Positions 15,909-24,320 are shown, counted from the stretch's first letter. The stretch is DNA of 64,000 nt from Roseicyclus mahoneyensis (GCF_003148775.1 NZ_QGGW01000002.1:1-64000), one strand, 5' to 3'. A program made the numbers and translations. Notes: a model not told the origin generated them from the letters alone.

Positions 15909-16775
15909 TCAGGCTGCCGTCACGCTGACCTCGACCGCCATCCCCAGCAGGTCGGACGATGCGCCGTGGAAACTGCCCGCGACGGGCACGATCTGCGACA
16001 TGCGCCGTCCGACCGCAACCGGGATCAGGTTCGCCGCGCCGACAGCCCGGTTGGTCGGATCGAAGGTGATCCAGCCCGCGCCGGGCACAAAGACCTCGAC
16101 CCAAGCATGGGTGGACCCCGACCCCGCCGATCCAAGGCTCATGCCCTGCGGATCATGCAGGTAGCCTGACACCAGCCGCGCGCCGAGGCCGAGCGTGCGG
16201 CAAGCCTCGGCCATCAGAACGGCAAGGTCGCGGCACGACCCCCGGCCCCGATCGAGCGTATCGAGCGGGCCCTGCGTGCCTTCGGTTTCGCGCGCCTCGT
16301 AGGCGATGCGTGTGGCGATACCCGTGCTGACATCCTTCAGCAAGGACAGCGTATCTGTCGGCCGGCCCCGCACGAAGCCCGCGACCCAAGCCCCAAGCCG
16401 ACCCGAAGCATCAATGTATTGCGGGCTCGTCAACGCGCCGAGGTCGGTCCATTCCTCGTCCGAATAGAGGAACGGGTAGTCGATCGCCGAGGCGGAGATG
16501 GCAAAGACCGGCCAGGCCGGTGCGCTCAGATCGACCGTCGTGCGCGCCCGGATGTCGATGGTGTCGGAGGAGGCCAAAAAATTCGCTGTGGCAATCGCGT
16601 TGCCTGCAACGTCATGCGCCCAGTCGATCCGCGCGTCGGGCGTCACCCGCAGATCGAAGGCAATCAGGCCGAGGTCGGGGGTTTCGCGCGGGCGCAGCAT
16701 CAGGCGATGTGGTCCGGGAATGACCGGGTCGCGGTAGCGATAGATCGTGGCATGGCTGATGGTGACGCGCGCCAT
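15909..16775 (-). CDS. Transglutaminase-like cysteine protease-fold protein
   Basis: The protein has 288 aa. An N-terminal beta domain ([20 protein letters not shown] is typical) is followed by the transglutaminase core with the catalytic triad: Cys in GRGSCRDLA, His in STHAWVEVF and Asp in ITFDPTNR. Members cleave or modify peptides, including amide bonds in cell-wall material. No signal peptide is visible, so it is probably cytoplasmic. It follows the zinc-ribbon gene by nine bases. Confidence 0.9.
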   Translation of the reverse strand: MARVTISHATIYRYRDPVIPGPHRLMLRPRETPDLGLIAFDLRVTPDARIDWAHDVAGNAIATANFLASSDTIDIRARTTVDLSAPAWPVFAISASAIDYPFLYSDEEWTDLGALTSPQYIDASGRLGAWVAGFVRGRPTDTLSLLKDVSTGIATRIAYEARETEGTQGPLDTLDRGRGSCRDLAVLMAEACRTLGLGARLVSGYLHDPQGMSLGSAGSGSTHAWVEVFVPGAGWITFDPTNRAVGAANLIPVAVGRRMSQIVPVAGSFHGASSDLLGMAVEVSVTAA

Positions 16776-16784
16776 TTCTGCATC

Positions 16785-16985
16785 CTACTCCGACCGGCCC
16801 CGCATCTGGCCACCACCCGCAGGCAGCACGGTGCGCCAGATCGTGCTGGCCTTGCACCTGGCGCAGATGCGTTCTCCGAAGCCCTCGCTGAGGAAGATCG
16901 TCCTGCAGCGAAGGCAGGGACGCTGCCCGGCCACATCACGGTGGGCGGATGCGACAGGCGGGGCGGTGTGTGACCTGGGTCTCAT
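16785..16985 (-). CDS. Four-cysteine zinc-ribbon protein, 66 aa
   Basis: Two CxxC pairs (CLRC at about 24-27 and CARC at about 41-44), 13 residues apart, with a FLSEGFGERI insert predict a small zinc ribbon. Such proteins are common short genes in the Rhodobacterales. The ATG overlaps the stop of the upstream small gene (ATGA, 16982-16985). Role unknown; adjacency to the transglutaminase suggests co-expression. Confidence 0.75.
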   Translation of the reverse strand: MRPRSHTAPPVASAHRDVAGQRPCLRCRTIFLSEGFGERICARCKASTIWRTVLPAGGGQMRGRSE

Positions 16986-17167
16986 GTCTTTTCCTTGTGA
17001 TGCGCCAGCAGCTGCGGCGGCGCGGCGCATGGTGCGGTTTTGCCGGTTAGCTGATAGCCCGGCGCCCGGCCGGTCCTTGCAGCCTTGCTGGCGATGGTCG
17101 GCATGCCTTCGTTCTCGGCCGTCTGGACGGGACAGGCATCCGGACCCGTTTCCTGAGGGTTCGTCAT
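16982..17167 (-). CDS. Hypothetical 61-aa protein
   Basis: A hydrophilic frame (MTNPQETGPDACPVQTAENE) with a basic C-terminus (HHKEKT). It is joined at both ends by ATGA overlaps, to the 76-codon frame upstream and to the zinc-ribbon gene downstream. No motif is visible and no strong ribosome-binding site, so support is from operon geometry only. Confidence 0.4.
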   Translation of the reverse strand: MTNPQETGPDACPVQTAENEGMPTIASKAARTGRAPGYQLTGKTAPCAAPPQLLAHHKEKT

Positions 17168-17394
17168 GGCAGGGAACGCCTGAGCAGCGCAGCGGCCGCG
17201 TGCGCGGGTTCTTCTTGATGGTAGTCGCCGTGAAACCCGCCATCCATGCGGACCTGCCAGATGCCGTGATGCATGATGACCTTCAGGCCGGTATTCGTCT
17301 CTGCCTCACGAAACCGATCGCTGCGTTGCACTGCGTCGCGCCGGAGCCCGGCTCCCGGTCCATCGAAGTTGCTGAAGCGCCCCGTCATGCCCAC
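17164..17394 (-). CDS. Hypothetical 76-aa protein
   Basis: It is the first frame of the chain leading to the transglutaminase. The C-terminal half contains GLKVIMHHGIWQVRMDGGF, which could be a small beta domain. No family is recognised. Its overlap with the next frame (ATGA) favours a real gene, but codon-level evidence is modest. Confidence 0.4.
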   Translation of the reverse strand: MGMTGRFSNFDGPGAGLRRDAVQRSDRFREAETNTGLKVIMHHGIWQVRMDGGFHGDYHQEEPAHAAAALLRRSLP

Positions 17395-17895
17395 GGTGCC
17401 GCGCGCCAGATGGGGTCAGTCGGATCGCGCTGTCCAACTTGGGCATGTCCCCGCCCTGCATGGATCAAGAGGGGCTTGGAGCGCGATGATGAACGCATGG
17501 TCATATTGGCTTTCCGATGAAGGGGTGGATGGCCGCCGAAGCCGACTGGCTTTGTCTCCTTCACGGCCACTGCCGCCGTGCGCCTCCGCATCGGTCCGCG
17601 ATGAGGCAGAAGACCTGCCCCTCGCGCCCCGGAACGACCCGGCCGATCCGTTCAGAACGCCCCCACTGCCTAACGCCTGTGCGCGGATACCACCCTAACC
17701 CACGTCAGGATTGCCGGTCATTACGCGCAAGCCGAACTCGACGGCGGGCTATGCCCCAAATTCCTTCGAGATCTCAATTCAATCAGTTCAAATGTTTTGC
17801 CCGCCTTGAGGCCGTCAAACGCGCGGTTGGGGTTTCTGGGGCGCAGGCAGTCGCCTTGAAGTGGGCAGGATGCTCTGCCCCGCTCCTCGCCCTTT
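17395..17895. other. No convincing gene
   Basis: Open frames here on both strands are short or arginine/serine-rich and look like chance. A partial inverted repeat near the right end (AGCGGG and CCCGCT around 17875-17902) may act as a weak terminator for the SH3-like gene. The promoter for the minus-strand chain at 17394 should be at the left end. Confidence 0.4.
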
Positions 17896-18306
17896 TCAGC
17901 GGGTCGGCGCGGATCCCCGAAACGGCGCACGGACACCGGGTGCCAGTTCAATGGACCCGCCCACATGCCTGTGCTGGTTGAGGAGCTGTGGAGCACCGGA
18001 CAGCGGGATCGGCCCCGGAACGGCGGTGCCGCCAACCCATTGATCCAGAGAGGACAGCGACCTCCAGGCCACCCAGCCTCTCCGATCACCAGCAGCACGA
18101 ATGAAGCACCAGGTGCCTTCACACAAATCGACCTCGACCCTCTCGCCCGTGCGGAGCATACCAATCCGCCTCTGATCAAGACCCGGCGCCTCGAATATGA
18201 CGGCGTGGTTGATCGCACCGGAGAGTTCAGCAGACGCTGGCGTCACCATGGCCTGTGTGGTGGCAAAAACGGCAAGAACAGCAACAGTTTTGGCAAATCC
18301 GAACAT
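17896..18306 (-). CDS. Secreted SH3-like domain protein
   Basis: The protein has 136 aa from the ATG at 18306, preceded by a perfect AAGGAGGT. A signal peptide (MFGFAKTVAVLAVFATTQAM, cut near TPASA) leads to a bacterial SH3-like domain: GMLRTGERVEVDLCEGTWCFIRAAGDRRGWVAWRS shape, with a Cys pair likely forming a disulfide. The tail is Pro/Arg-rich. Periplasmic or surface binding is inferred. The motif at 18355-18373 lies 48 bases before its start. Confidence 0.8.
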   Translation of the reverse strand: MFGFAKTVAVLAVFATTQAMVTPASAELSGAINHAVIFEAPGLDQRRIGMLRTGERVEVDLCEGTWCFIRAAGDRRGWVAWRSLSSLDQWVGGTAVPGPIPLSGAPQLLNQHRHVGGSIELAPGVRAPFRGSAPTR

Positions 18307-18354
18307 CTTGAATACCTCCTTGATACTGCAAATTGGCACAGCGCTTCACCGGCG

Positions 18355-18373
18355 GCTTCCTTCAAACGAAGGA
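18355..18373 (-). promoter_or_regulatory. Shared motif TCCTTC-N4-GAAKGAAGC, site A
   Basis: Read toward the SH3-like gene: TCCTTCGTTTGAAGGAAGC. The core is an inverted repeat (TCCTTC/GAAGGA). The same 19-base pattern recurs at 22967 and 23503, always reading toward a secreted-protein gene. The 3' edge is 48 bases from the ATG. It may be a sigma-factor promoter element or an operator. Confidence 0.55.
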
Positions 18374-18479
18374 GACAGTTTGCCTGTGCCCGCGTGCTTC
18401 GACCATACGGTTCGACACCGTGTTCGAGATTGCCACCCTCCCAAGGCATCTCGCAACGAAACCGCGCGCCACGAAACAG

Positions 18480-18506
18480 CACCGGGTCAGGTCGCATGAC
18501 CCGGTG
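18480..18506. promoter_or_regulatory. 10-bp inverted repeat in a divergent promoter region
   Basis: CACCGGGTCA-GGTCGCA-TGACCCGGTG is a perfect 10-bp inverted repeat with a 7-base centre. It lies between the SH3-like gene and the secreted protein at 18591, 84 bases before the latter. It could be an operator or an RNA hairpin; no T-run follows. Confidence 0.4.
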
Positions 18507-18590
18507 TGGCCCCTCCTTCAAATGGTGGATGCACGGGTCGGCAAGACCGCACCACAATCGAGCATCACCTTTCACCATGGGAGCCTCGAC

Positions 18591-19088
18591 ATGACGAGTT
18601 TCACGCCGACCGGAATTGCACTGGTACTTCTGGCATTCGCAACACCGGCCGCGTTCGCGGCCGATCCGGACACCGATGCAATGCTGATCGCCGAGCTAGC
18701 CTGTGAGGCGCCGCCAGACCCGATCTTTGCGCTGAGACGCTTGATCGAGAATGAACGTCTGGTTCTGGATGAGCCGCTCTTGGCGGACAGTTCGACCTGT
18801 TGGCCGCTCGATCCGCAAATCGAGGCTGGCACCGTCGGTTTCAGCCATATCTGCGCGGCATCGGAGGATCCGGGATTGATTGCGCAGTATCCGCACCTGT
18901 TCTGGCGCGGACCGGGCACCTCGCCCGGCGAAGAACTGACGCTCGTGTCCGATGACAGTGAGAAAGCCCTTCGGGACTGGGCGATGGCAGAGTTTGCCGT
19001 TGGCAACCCGGCCTACAACATCATGCCGAGCCACCGCTTCGAAGGCGCGACAGAGATTTCCTGCAACAGCCTGACCTTTACCTACTGA
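18591..19088 (+). CDS. Secreted hypothetical protein, 165 aa
   Basis: Start at 18591 gives a clean signal peptide (MTSFTPTGIALVLLAFATPA, cut after AFA). The mature part is acidic and contains four to five cysteines (ACEAPP, STCW, ICAASED, SCNS) that may form disulfides, plus a LFWRGPGTSPGEELTLVSDD segment. I do not recognise the family. It is part of the cluster of secreted proteins around the sigma/kinase pair. Confidence 0.75.
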   Translation: MTSFTPTGIALVLLAFATPAAFAADPDTDAMLIAELACEAPPDPIFALRRLIENERLVLDEPLLADSSTCWPLDPQIEAGTVGFSHICAASEDPGLIAQYPHLFWRGPGTSPGEELTLVSDDSEKALRDWAMAEFAVGNPAYNIMPSHRFEGATEISCNSLTFTY

Positions 19089-19118
19089 ACGCGCGCTGGC
19101 CGCACTGGCACGGATGGT

Positions 19119-19685
19119 TCAGCCGCGCCAAGTGGCGACAAAGTGCACAAGTTCGCTCTGGCGTGATGTATCCGTCTTGGCGAAAACGCGCTGAAGGTGC
19201 GACCTCACCGTGCTCTTTGCCACGCCCGAGATGCGGGCTGCTTCGACGGTGCTGAAGCCCTTGTAGATCAGGCGCAGGACTTCGCTTTCAGCCTTGGTGA
19301 GTCCACAAGACTCGCTCACAAGGCTGACGGCGTCCTCCTCGACCTCGGTCACCCGCGCCATCAAGATAGCCTGCCGCGTCGTGTTCATGCCATCGGCCGC
19401 GCGGAGCGGGGTCAGGGTCAGGACCACACCGTCACCCAGATCTAAAGAGCCGCCCGTGCCGCCAGAGGTGATGCACTCCTTGAGCCGCATGTTCCGGTTG
19501 TGGGAGCCGGTGCAGATGTGGCCAAGGCTCAGCCTCAGGCAATTGTCGCGCATCAGCAACGCATGGCCAGCCGGATCGGCGCTTATCAGACGCAGCGTCT
19601 CGTCAATGACGATCAACGCGGTGGTCGCCTCGGCCAGATCCTGCACAGGAAAGGGAGGGCGTTCGACATGTGTGGCGGTTTGCAT
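19119..19685 (-). CDS. LuxR-type DNA-binding regulator (short)
   Basis: The protein has 188 aa. The N-terminal half (TTALIVIDETLRLISADPAG, then a CLRLSLGHICTG segment) resembles a PAS-like sensor. The C-terminal HTH (about 128-185, LTKAESEVLRLIYKGFSTVEAA) is LuxR type and ends SRQSELVHFVATWRG. The same C-terminal pattern (K-T-x-x-x-R-Q-S-E-L) is in the protein at 24769-25872, so they are paralogues. It is divergent from the ECF sigma gene. Confidence 0.85.
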   Translation of the reverse strand: MQTATHVERPPFPVQDLAEATTALIVIDETLRLISADPAGHALLMRDNCLRLSLGHICTGSHNRNMRLKECITSGGTGGSLDLGDGVVLTLTPLRAADGMNTTRQAILMARVTEVEEDAVSLVSESCGLTKAESEVLRLIYKGFSTVEAARISGVAKSTVRSHLQRVFAKTDTSRQSELVHFVATWRG

Positions 19686-19793
19686 CGCGGTGTCCTCATG
19701 ATGGTCTCATAAGGGAAAACGGAACCTCGCTCTGGAACCGGACACGCCGATGCGCATAATGGCCAAGATTTTTCTCTGGCACGGACAGGCGAC

Positions 19794-20330
19794 ATGACAT
19801 CGGAGGATGATGCGCTGCCTGGCAGCACCGAAAAGCTGATGGAAAGCCTGTATGATGCGTTGCGGCAGTTGGCTCATCGCGAGCGCGTGCGGGTGGGCCG
19901 ACCGCAGACATTGCAGACCACGGCACTGATCAGCGAGACCTATGTGAAACTCGCCCATCATCCGACGTGGAAGGACCGGCCCCATTTCCTCGCCACCGCC
20001 GCCACGGCAATGCGCCACATCCTCGTCGACGCGGCCCGCGCCCGTCTGGCCCAGAAGCGGGGCAGCGGAAAAGTCGCCGAAAGCATCGAGAGCGCATTTG
20101 ACATCGCAGGACCAAGCGACAGCGACGTCGTGCGCATCGACGAGGCCCTCGCCGAACTGCGCGGGATCGATCCACGTATGGCAAGCGTCGTGGAATGTCG
20201 ATTCTTCGCGGGCTACAGCGAGGAGGAAACAGCGCAGATTCTCAAGGTGAGCGATCGCACAGTGCGGCGGGATTGGCTGCAGGCTAAGGCGTGGTTGTAT
20301 CGTGCCCTTCAGGAAGAGGCAGAGCGGTAG
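19794..20330 (+). CDS. ECF-type RNA polymerase sigma factor
   Basis: The protein has 178 aa. A sigma-2 region (about 14-80, with LISETYVKLAHHPTWKDRPHFLA shape and HILVDAARAR) and a sigma-4 region (about 120-172, SEEETAQILKVSDRTVRRDW) are complete; region 3 is absent. This is the branch often called TIGR02999, whose members lie beside Ser/Thr kinases rather than classic anti-sigma factors, as here. It likely redirects polymerase to a dedicated regulon after kinase signalling. The last 47 bases overlap the 3' end of the opposing kinase gene. Confidence 0.93.
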   Translation: MTSEDDALPGSTEKLMESLYDALRQLAHRERVRVGRPQTLQTTALISETYVKLAHHPTWKDRPHFLATAATAMRHILVDAARARLAQKRGSGKVAESIESAFDIAGPSDSDVVRIDEALAELRGIDPRMASVVECRFFAGYSEEETAQILKVSDRTVRRDWLQAKAWLYRALQEEAER

Positions 20331-22761
20331 CGCGCTCTGCCGGGACACCCATCATCTCTTCGAGCGCATGAACCACCTGCATCTGATGGGCCCCTGCAGG
20401 GCCGAGCTGCAGGAACAACGAACGCGCACGCTGAAGGTAAGTGCTGGCCCGGGCTGCGTTTCCAGCGAACAATTCGACATTGGCGGCCGCTGCCAGACCA
20501 CTTCCGAAAATCAGGCTTTCGGGCCCGAAATTTTGCTCGGCGGCGGCAAGGGCCGCCTGCATGTCTGCCCGTGCCGCATCGGGACCGTGCGTTGTGAGGC
20601 GCGCCAGACCCCGGCTTTGCAAGAGCATGATCCCGATCATTCCGCCACCGCCGGTTGCCTCGTTCGACATCTCCAGCGCGTCGTCGAGGATGCTCACCGC
20701 ACGATTGGCCTCGCCCAGCGACAGCAGAACCCGCGCGTGATTGAGTTGCAGTGCCGCCAGCGCCTCGGATGCGCCGTAGATTGACCGGCGCGTTTCGACG
20801 GCTTGGGACAGCAGCTGGTCTGCCTCAGCGGGGTTGCCATCTTCCAGCGCCAAAAGTCCGCGGTGCATCATGACGGCAAGGGCGGCCGGAGAGTTGGCGC
20901 GCCCCGCCGCCTCGAACGCCATAGCAAGGGCATCGAACTCGGCGCGCGCGTCGCTGGTCTGTCGCATACTCAACAAGTGCGTCGCCAGGTTTTGCCTCAA
21001 AGCCAGCGTATCGAGGCCGTCTGGCCCGAACGCTGCGGTTGCCTCGTCGACAGCGTCCCGGATCAGGGACAGAGCGCGTTCGGTGTCGCCTTGCTGGCGC
21101 AGGAGGGCGGCACGGATGCCCCTTTGCTGAATCAACTCACGCGTGAAACGCGAGGGCATTGCCTCCCACACGGCATCCGACTGGGAAAGTAGATCCTCTG
21201 CTCCCGCCAGATCGCCACGTCGGATTGCCACGACCGCCAGAAGCTGGCGAGCCTGTGCCGCTGCCGTGACGTCGCCCGCCGCGGTCGCCGCTGCGAGGTG
21301 GGCATCGAGGAACGTGGCCGCGGCACTGAATTCCTCGAGTTCGATATAAAGCTCACCCATCTGGCGCAAAAGATCGGGCGATGCGACGCCCGCCGCGACA
21401 TCGTTGCGGAGCTGATCGGCGGTGAGATCAAGCAATTGCCGGGTCGTGACGCCGGTTTCCGGCTGATCGGCGGAAGCACGGAACACGAGGTCCATTGTGG
21501 CGCGCAGCGTTTCGACCCGACCTGCCTCGGCTCGCGCTACCGCGCGCCCTGTCTCGGCGTCACGCATGGACGACAAGGTGGCGCCCCCGCCGATGACACC
21601 CGTCACAACGACAAGAACCATCGCCGAGAGCGCGAGGGTATTGCGGGCTGCAAACCGGCGCAGCCTGTAAATCGATGATCCGTTGCGGGCGAGCACAGGC
21701 CGCTTCGTCAAATGCCTCGTGATGTCGTCCTGAAGCGCCTGGACCGTCTGGTAGCGCATCATCGGATCGGCACGAACCGACTTGGCAACGATCGCGTCAA
21801 GGTCGCCGCGCAAGAGCGCCTTTCGCTCGGGCACGGCCTTGCTGCTCATCAGTGGCGGCTCGTCATGCAGCAGACGCGTCGCCCATGAAACCGGGGTGTC
21901 CCCCACCCGCCACGGAGTTGCCCTCGCAAGCAGTTCATAAAGCAAGACGCCAAGCGCATAAACGTCGGTTGCAACCGTTGCGCGATGACCGGCCAGTTGC
22001 TCGGGCGCGGCATAGTCAGGGGTCGAAAGCGCCGTCGTCAGACCGCGCAGCGCGGTATCGGCCGTGAGGATGCGTGCGATACCGAAATCCAGCAGCCGAG
22101 GCTGGCCGGTCGCATCCACCAGAACATTGCCCGGCTTGATGTCGCCGTGAACGACAAGCCTGCCATGTGCGTGGGCCACCGCATCGCAAAGAGCAAGCAT
22201 GAGGTTCAGGATCGCAGCGATATCAAGCCCTCGCACACTGCAAGATATGTCGATGGCCTCGCCCTCGACAAATTCCATCGCAGTGTAGGGCCGACCGTCG
22301 GGCGCTATCCCGCCGTCGATAAGACGTGAAATTCCCTTGTGCTCAAGGTTGGCAAGGACCTGTCGTTCGAAGCGGAACGCATCGAACCGCGAGACGGCCT
22401 CCGGTCGCAGCAGCTTTAGCGCGACGCGCTGTTCGAACTGCCCATCGTCGCGGAAGGCCTCATAAACTTCCCCGTGCCCGCCGCGTCCGACAAGACGCTC
22501 CACGCGGAACTGCCCCACCCGTGCGCCTTCGGCCAGCGAACGGTAGTCCTGCCCCGCTGCCTCAAGGGACAGGGCCGGCGGCACTTCCATGAAGTCTGCA
22601 GCATCTGTGGCGGCATTCAGCAACGTATCGATCTCGTGGCGAATACCCGGGCTCAGCGGCATCGCAGACAAAATGCGCCTGCGCTCTGCCGGGGCGCGAT
22701 CCAGCAGGTCGTCAAGCGCATCACGAACAAGCGACCATTCATTTGCAGACAAGGCGGACAT
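20284..22761 (-). CDS. Membrane-bound Ser/Thr protein kinase with TPR-like repeats
   Basis: The protein has 825 aa. The kinase domain (about 84-350) has glycine loop GRGGHG (92-97), K116, HGD (205-207) with catalytic D207, N212, DFG (225-227) and APE (252-254). HGD replaces HRD, so it is a non-RD kinase. A membrane helix (about 375-397) is followed by about 400 residues of helical repeats of TPR type outside the membrane. The layout suits sensing outside and phosphorylating inside; the ECF sigma factor is the likely client (inference). Confidence 0.92.
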   Translation of the reverse strand: MSALSANEWSLVRDALDDLLDRAPAERRRILSAMPLSPGIRHEIDTLLNAATDAADFMEVPPALSLEAAGQDYRSLAEGARVGQFRVERLVGRGGHGEVYEAFRDDGQFEQRVALKLLRPEAVSRFDAFRFERQVLANLEHKGISRLIDGGIAPDGRPYTAMEFVEGEAIDISCSVRGLDIAAILNLMLALCDAVAHAHGRLVVHGDIKPGNVLVDATGQPRLLDFGIARILTADTALRGLTTALSTPDYAAPEQLAGHRATVATDVYALGVLLYELLARATPWRVGDTPVSWATRLLHDEPPLMSSKAVPERKALLRGDLDAIVAKSVRADPMMRYQTVQALQDDITRHLTKRPVLARNGSSIYRLRRFAARNTLALSAMVLVVVTGVIGGGATLSSMRDAETGRAVARAEAGRVETLRATMDLVFRASADQPETGVTTRQLLDLTADQLRNDVAAGVASPDLLRQMGELYIELEEFSAAATFLDAHLAAATAAGDVTAAAQARQLLAVVAIRRGDLAGAEDLLSQSDAVWEAMPSRFTRELIQQRGIRAALLRQQGDTERALSLIRDAVDEATAAFGPDGLDTLALRQNLATHLLSMRQTSDARAEFDALAMAFEAAGRANSPAALAVMMHRGLLALEDGNPAEADQLLSQAVETRRSIYGASEALAALQLNHARVLLSLGEANRAVSILDDALEMSNEATGGGGMIGIMLLQSRGLARLTTHGPDAARADMQAALAAAEQNFGPESLIFGSGLAAAANVELFAGNAARASTYLQRARSLFLQLGPAGAHQMQVVHALEEMMGVPAERATALPLPEGHDTTTP

Positions 22762-22966
22762 CGCGGCGAACCCCCGACAGTAAACAGAAGCGCAGCCCAG
22801 AGATTTTCAACCCCAGAACTTGCAGTGCCTTTTTTCGACCACACGAAACACCAGCGTCGCCACGAGCGGACCGTCGGCACAAATTGGGCGAACGCGCTGG
22901 CAAGGGCAAATGCCGCCACCCCGCTTTTCGTGATGAAGATCATGCAGGCTCTGTCGATCGAACCCA

Positions 22967-22985
22967 TCCTTCGAACGAAGGAAGC
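22967..22985 (+). promoter_or_regulatory. Shared motif TCCTTC-N4-GAAKGAAGC, site B
   Basis: TCCTTCGAACGAAGGAAGC. The core TCCTTCG-AA-CGAAGGA is a 7-bp inverted repeat. The 3' edge is 49 bases before the ATG of the secreted protein at 23035, almost the same spacing as site A. Confidence 0.55.
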
Positions 22986-23034
22986 GTGGCTCGCACGGCC
23001 GTATAGGATGTCAGGTCAGAAGAGGAGTTCCAAC

Positions 23035-23436
23035 ATGCAAAAGTCTCAATATGCCTTGATGGCCTTGTCGTTCCTTGGGTTCGCCGTGCTGTCTGACACC
23101 CCGGCCGCCATCGCCCAGGTTCAACCGCTTCCTCCGATTCCGCAGGCGCATGACCGCTTGGTGATCGGAGGGAGTTTCGGCATCCGCTATATGCCCGTGA
23201 TGTGTATCCGGGCGCAGTGCCCGACAGGAAATTACTCCGTGACCCTTGAAGGCGTACGGATCGGCACCTTTAGGACCCTGATCCTCGTCAGGACCGTAGA
23301 CGGCCGGGTACAGTCGACCCGATTTGAGGGGCGACACCTGAGTGACGACTTAGAGATCGAAGGTCGGCTGCAGGTTGATGGTGACACGGCGACGATCGAC
23401 GTGTGGCCAACGGCGGAGGCAGCGCAGAAGCCGTGA
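23035..23436 (+). CDS. Secreted hypothetical protein, 133 aa
   Basis: ATG at 23035 has AGAGGAG upstream. A signal peptide (MQKSQYALMALSFLGFAVLS, cut near AIAQ) leads to an about 105-residue beta-rich domain with one cysteine pair (CIRAQC) and repeated short strands (FRTLILVRTVDGRVQSTRF). No family is recognised. It is divergent from the kinase gene and preceded by motif site B, so co-regulation with the sigma/kinase pair is inferred. Confidence 0.75.
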   Translation: MQKSQYALMALSFLGFAVLSDTPAAIAQVQPLPPIPQAHDRLVIGGSFGIRYMPVMCIRAQCPTGNYSVTLEGVRIGTFRTLILVRTVDGRVQSTRFEGRHLSDDLEIEGRLQVDGDTATIDVWPTAEAAQKP

Positions 23437-23502
23437 GGCGCTGCCCGACCCCGTCTGCTGCGCCACATGCCGTGGCTTGCCTGCAGGACCACCGCGAAAA
23501 TG

Positions 23503-23521
23503 TCCTTCAATCGAATGAAGC
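23503..23521 (+). promoter_or_regulatory. Shared motif TCCTTC-N4-GAAKGAAGC, site C
   Basis: TCCTTCAATCGAATGAAGC, one mismatch in the second arm compared with sites A and B. It lies 73 bases before the crystallin-like gene at 23595 and 66 bases after the stop of the previous gene, so it can give that gene its own promoter. Confidence 0.5.
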
Positions 23522-23594
23522 GCCCAAAGCGACAGCGATCCAAAGTTGCAGCATCACAATGCCGCAGTGGCATCCAGCAAAAGGAAAAACGACC

Positions 23595-24119
23595 ATGATA
23601 TCCAAGAGAAACTTGATGAGCTTGACCCTTGGCGCCGCAATCAGCGTGCTCTCCTCAGTCAACTCCGGGTCAGCGCAGATGCAGAGCGGTCCGCTGCATG
23701 TCCAGCCGTACGACCATATCATTAGGGGCGATTCCACCGGTCGGACCATGAGGGACCTGATCAGGATCGTGCCGACCCAGCTTCGCAACAGAGGGTGCTG
23801 GTTCTACATGGACCCAAACGGCCAAGGGCAGCGCATGCGGCAGGTCGTGACGGATTTCGTTCCCGGCAGCGAAGGCGCTGCGCTTTACCACACCATCACC
23901 ACGCGTCTGGGCAACACGTGGAACAACAGGATTTCCTCCGTCCAGTGCGACTTCGACGCGAGCGTCTACTGCTACGCAACGCTGTATCGCGAGGCGGACT
24001 TCGTCGGCCAGAGCACAACGATCCGGGGTGATTCAAATCGCGTGGTCAACCTGACCGGAGCTACCGGGTGGGACAATGCCGTCACCTCCTTCAGAGTCGT
24101 CTGCTCGGCAAGAAGCTGA
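23595..24119 (+). CDS. Secreted beta/gamma-crystallin-like (peptidase-inhibitor I36-like) protein
   Basis: The protein has 174 aa. A signal peptide (MISKRNLMSLTLGAAISVLS, cut near GSAQ) is followed by a segment CWFYMDPNGQGQRMR ... NRISSVQC and a second repeat YCYATLYREADFVGQSTTI ... WDNAVTSFRVVC. These paired aromatic/Gly motifs and the N-[RA]-x-[ST]-S/F end strands are the crystallin-fold signature seen in I36 inhibitors. Calcium or protease binding is possible but unproven. The start is supported by AAGGAAAAACGACC upstream. Confidence 0.75.
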   Translation: MISKRNLMSLTLGAAISVLSSVNSGSAQMQSGPLHVQPYDHIIRGDSTGRTMRDLIRIVPTQLRNRGCWFYMDPNGQGQRMRQVVTDFVPGSEGAALYHTITTRLGNTWNNRISSVQCDFDASVYCYATLYREADFVGQSTTIRGDSNRVVNLTGATGWDNAVTSFRVVCSARS

Positions 24120-24320
24120 AAATTGTCGCATGTCCGCGGGCCGAAGGCACGTGCCCTCAGTCGACCAATAAAGGTTCAAAACCCGCCGCGCCGGTCATTT
24201 CGCCAAAGTCCGGTGCGCGGGGCCGTAATGCCGGGGCGCGCAACGGCTCATGCCCTTGCGGGCTGGGCAATGGCGCAGACCGGCATGCCGGATGATCCAG
24301 CGCCTTCTGGCGCGGCCAAT

